From: Pseudomonas sp. PSKL.D1
GTDB taxonomy: Bacteria; Pseudomonadota; Gammaproteobacteria; Pseudomonadales; Pseudomonadaceae
Length of the DNA: 64,000 nucleotides
Direction: 5' to 3'
Assembly: GCF_028898945.1 (NCBI RefSeq)
Contig: NZ_CP118607.1
Location: 2,962,001 to 3,026,000, forward strand
The stretch's first letter is position 1. Each line of letters starts with the position of its first letter. A program made the position numbers and the translations under genes. The notes beneath the pieces were generated by a model. It did no database searches. It was not told the origin of the DNA and worked only from the letters and a program-made list of their open reading frames with translations. Shown here piece by piece: positions 62,043-64,000 of this stretch.

Positions 62043-63257
62043 TTAACAACCGGACAACGCGACGGGGCGGCGCTCACCGGCAAAGAACAACGGCCGCAGG
62101 CGCACGCCAATCAGGTTGCCTGTGTAGGCCGCCACCAGCCACAGCCAGCCATGTACGCTGCCCGAGGCAATGCCGCTGAAGTAAGCACCGATGTTGCAGC
62201 CATAGGCCAGGCGCGAACCGTAACCCAGCAACAAGCCGCCAATCACGGCCGCAATCAGCGAGGGCAGCGGGATCTTCAGGCTTGGAGCGAAGCGGCCAGC
62301 AAGGCCGGCAGCCAGCAACGCCCCGAGCACGATACCGATGTCCATGACCGTGGTGATGTCCTGCCACACCGGCGAAGCGAGCGCTTTGGCATTGGCCGGC
62401 ATTTGCCAGAATGCCCAGCTGCCAACGTCCACACCCAAGCCATTCAGGGTTTTGGCGCCCCACAGTGCAAAGGCCGAGGTGATGCCCCACGGGCGCCCGG
62501 CAAGGGCCAGCGTGGCATAGTTCAGCAGCGCCAGGGCAATTGCACCCCACAGCAGTGGCCAAGGGCCGCGCAGTAAACGGCGCAGGCCTTGATGTTCACT
62601 GCTCACCGGGGCTTCCAGAGCGCCGTGGCGGCGCTTTTCCAGTACCACGGTTGCCCACGCGATCAGCGCGAACACCACCACACTCACCAGCAGCGCAGGC
62701 GCTACGCCCCACACCTTGACGATTGAAGTGGCCGGGAACGACGGCAGAGCAAACCACCAGTCAGCATGGTGGGTGGCGGCAACCGAGCCGATGATGAAGA
62801 ACAGCAGCGTCACCAGCATCCGCGCGTTGCCACCGCCCACGGTGAACAACGTGCCCGAGGCGCAGCCGCCGCCCAGTTGCATGCCGATGCCAAAGATGAA
62901 GGCACCGAACACCACCGACACGCCAGCAGGCGCGACCAGCCCCGTGACCGGGTTGCCGAACAGCGTGCCTGCCGACAGCGCCGGGAAAAACAGCAGCACA
63001 GCCAGGGTCAGCATGACCATCTGCGCGCGCAGGCCGGCACCACGGCGTTCATTGATGAACACCCGCCAGGCAGAGGTGAAGCCGAACGCGGCATGGTAAA
63101 GGGTCAAGCCCAGCGCCGCGCCGACCAGCAGCAACAGCACCTGCTTGAAGCCGGCATTGAGATTGAGAAACCAGGCACCGGCCAACAGCAGGCCCAGCGC
63201 AATGAGAGGCGCGCCGAAACGGCGCGGTTCGGGTGTGGCGGTTGCAGAAAGCCCCAT
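62043..63257 (-). CDS. YeeE/YedE family sulfur-compound transporter
   Basis: The 404-residue membrane protein has about ten hydrophobic segments in two Sulf_transp repeats. The conserved cysteine motifs are GIGMQLGGGCASGTLFTVGG and, in the second half, YGSRLAYGCNIGAYFSGIAS. Such proteins (TsuA/YeeE) take up thiosulfate, passing the sulfur compound between conserved cysteines through the membrane. No TusA-like (YeeD) gene is next to it in the window. It is followed by a strong terminator. Confidence 0.88.
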   Translation of the reverse strand: MGLSATATPEPRRFGAPLIALGLLLAGAWFLNLNAGFKQVLLLLVGAALGLTLYHAAFGFTSAWRVFINERRGAGLRAQMVMLTLAVLLFFPALSAGTLFGNPVTGLVAPAGVSVVFGAFIFGIGMQLGGGCASGTLFTVGGGNARMLVTLLFFIIGSVAATHHADWWFALPSFPATSIVKVWGVAPALLVSVVVFALIAWATVVLEKRRHGALEAPVSSEHQGLRRLLRGPWPLLWGAIALALLNYATLALAGRPWGITSAFALWGAKTLNGLGVDVGSWAFWQMPANAKALASPVWQDITTVMDIGIVLGALLAAGLAGRFAPSLKIPLPSLIAAVIGGLLLGYGSRLAYGCNIGAYFSGIASGSVHGWLWLVAAYTGNLIGVRLRPLFFAGERRPVALSGC

Positions 63258-63327
63258 GGGAATACTCGGATTACAGTAAAACGGGCGGCGAGTATAACCC
63301 CATGGGCAAAATGATGTTGCGCAGCGG

Positions 63328-64000
63328 TCAGGAAGCGGCTTTGGCCCGCGCCGCGTGCAGCTTCTTGTAGCTCTCGATCAAGCGCAGGTGGCGGTCCAGC
63401 CCTTCGAGCTTCAGGCTGGTCGGGGTCAGGCCATGGAAGCGCACGCTGCCGTCGACCGAACCCAGCACTGCATCCATGCGCGGGTTGCCAAACATGCGGC
63501 GGAAGTTGGCCTCGTAGTCGGCCATGTCCAGCTCATCGTCCAGCTGCACCTCCAGCACCACGTTCAGCGCCTGGTAGAACAGGCCACGGTCCACGGTGTT
63601 GTCGTTGAACTGCAGGAATGCTTCAACCAGCTCCTTGGCATCCTCGAAGCGCTTCAGCGCCAGGCATATCAGCAGTTTCAGCTCAAGAATGGTCAGTTGG
63701 CCCCACACCGTGTTGTCATCGAACTCCACACCGATCAACGTGGTGATGGTGGTGTAATCGTCCACCTCGCAGTTGTCCAGGCGCTTGAGCAATGCGCGCA
63801 GGCCACGGTTTTCCAGGCTGTGCAGGTTGAGGATGTCGGCGCGGAAGGCCAGTGCGCGGTTGGTGTTGTCCCAAATCAGGTCTTCGACCGGGTAGATCTC
63901 GGAATACCCTGGCACCAGGATGCGGCACGCGGTGGCGCCCAGGTCGTCGTACACGGCCATGTACACTTCCTTGCCCATCGCCTCGAGGATGCCGAACAAG
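63328..64000 (-). CDS. ycaO: C-terminal part of a YcaO protein, gene runs off the right edge
   Basis: The 224 visible residues match the C-terminal region of E. coli-type YcaO, the ribosomal protein S12 methylthiotransferase accessory factor (about 580-730 residues): MFGILEAMGKEVYMAVYDDL, ATACRILVPGYSEIYPVEDL, IWDNTNRALAFRADILNLHS and FNDNTVDRGLFYQALNVV. YcaO domains activate amide backbones with ATP; the ATP-binding part lies outside the window. The C terminus is unusual for azoline-forming YcaOs and typical of the RimO-linked branch. Confidence 0.9.
   Translation of the reverse strand, partial: LFGILEAMGKEVYMAVYDDLGATACRILVPGYSEIYPVEDLIWDNTNRALAFRADILNLHSLENRGLRALLKRLDNCEVDDYTTITTLIGVEFDDNTVWGQLTILELKLLICLALKRFEDAKELVEAFLQFNDNTVDRGLFYQALNVVLEVQLDDELDMADYEANFRRMFGNPRMDAVLGSVDGSVRFHGLTPTSLKLEGLDRHLRLIESYKKLHAARAKAAS

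Noticed and set aside
1..64000. CRISPR arrays, tRNA or rRNA genes, insertion sequences
   Set aside because: No regularly spaced direct repeats, no cloverleaf or rRNA-like stretches, and no transposase were seen on either strand by eye; weak tRNA-like sequences could still be missed without a covariance search.

Overview
The window is GC-rich, densely coded chromosomal DNA from a fluorescent pseudomonad, most likely of the Pseudomonas putida group. The support is paired REP elements with the core GGAGCGG(T/A)TTNNCCGCG, the D-lysine genes amaC-dpkA-amaD, the kdgD-garP-garD-ketoglutarate semialdehyde dehydrogenase diacid locus, an MdtABC-type RND pump and a quinohemoprotein alcohol dehydrogenase. 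Species assignment is inference from remembered gene content; no database search was possible. No rRNA, tRNA, CRISPR array, insertion sequence or replication origin was seen.

Region 1 (1-8.1 kb) looks like a small-molecule biosynthetic cluster. A tightly coupled minus-strand operon encodes a PaaK-like adenylating enzyme, a ten-repeat alpha-toroid (prenyltransferase/terpene-cyclase-like) protein, an N-terminal-proline tautomerase-like protein, a stand-alone acyl carrier protein, an N-terminally stripped AMP ligase and an amidase cut by the window edge. Divergent from it are a class II DAHP synthase, which supplies the shikimate pathway, and an MFS exporter. I cannot match this combination to a named pathway.

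Region 2 (8.2-13.3 kb) holds a decaying type VI secretion adaptor module (truncated VgrG-like, frameshifted DUF4123, small ORF). A glycerate-type locus follows: glycerate kinase, a CdaR-like regulator and an MFS permease, with a perfect inverted repeat in the divergent promoter. Region 3 (13.4-19.2 kb) is alcohol oxidation: an AcoR-like sigma54 activator, and an operon of quinohemoprotein alcohol dehydrogenase plus aldehyde dehydrogenase behind a near-consensus -24/-12 promoter. Region 4 (19.2-26.3 kb) is a sigma54 two-component module with two paralogous histidine kinases for one response regulator, a lytic transglycosylase, and orphan gspG-gspF. Sigma54-like sites lie between the transglycosylase and gspG.

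Region 5 (26.3-32 kb) contains a solitary tyrosine recombinase, a DUF1345 membrane protein, an aminotransferase, a DUF1652-like protein and an MHYT-GGDEF-EAL protein. Region 6 (32.1-43.3 kb) is the mdtABC-outer-membrane-factor operon, tpx and an sdaC-like serine transporter. Region 7 (43.5-45.8 kb) is a visibly AT-richer two-gene insert: an exported four-cysteine protein and a 576-residue coiled-coil protein with a central hydrophobic segment, an architecture reminiscent of alpha-helical pore-forming toxins.

Region 8 (46-57.9 kb) is catabolic: D-lysine/aromatic amino acid genes, a C26 glutamine amidotransferase, and the galactarate/glucarate pathway with its FadR-family regulator and a matching pair of candidate operators. 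Region 9 (58-64 kb) has a dicarboxylate transporter plus a PcaB-like lyase with a divergent GntR/UTRA regulator and nested palindromes, a small exported protein, a YeeE/YedE sulfur transporter, and the C-terminal part of a YcaO protein that runs off the end.
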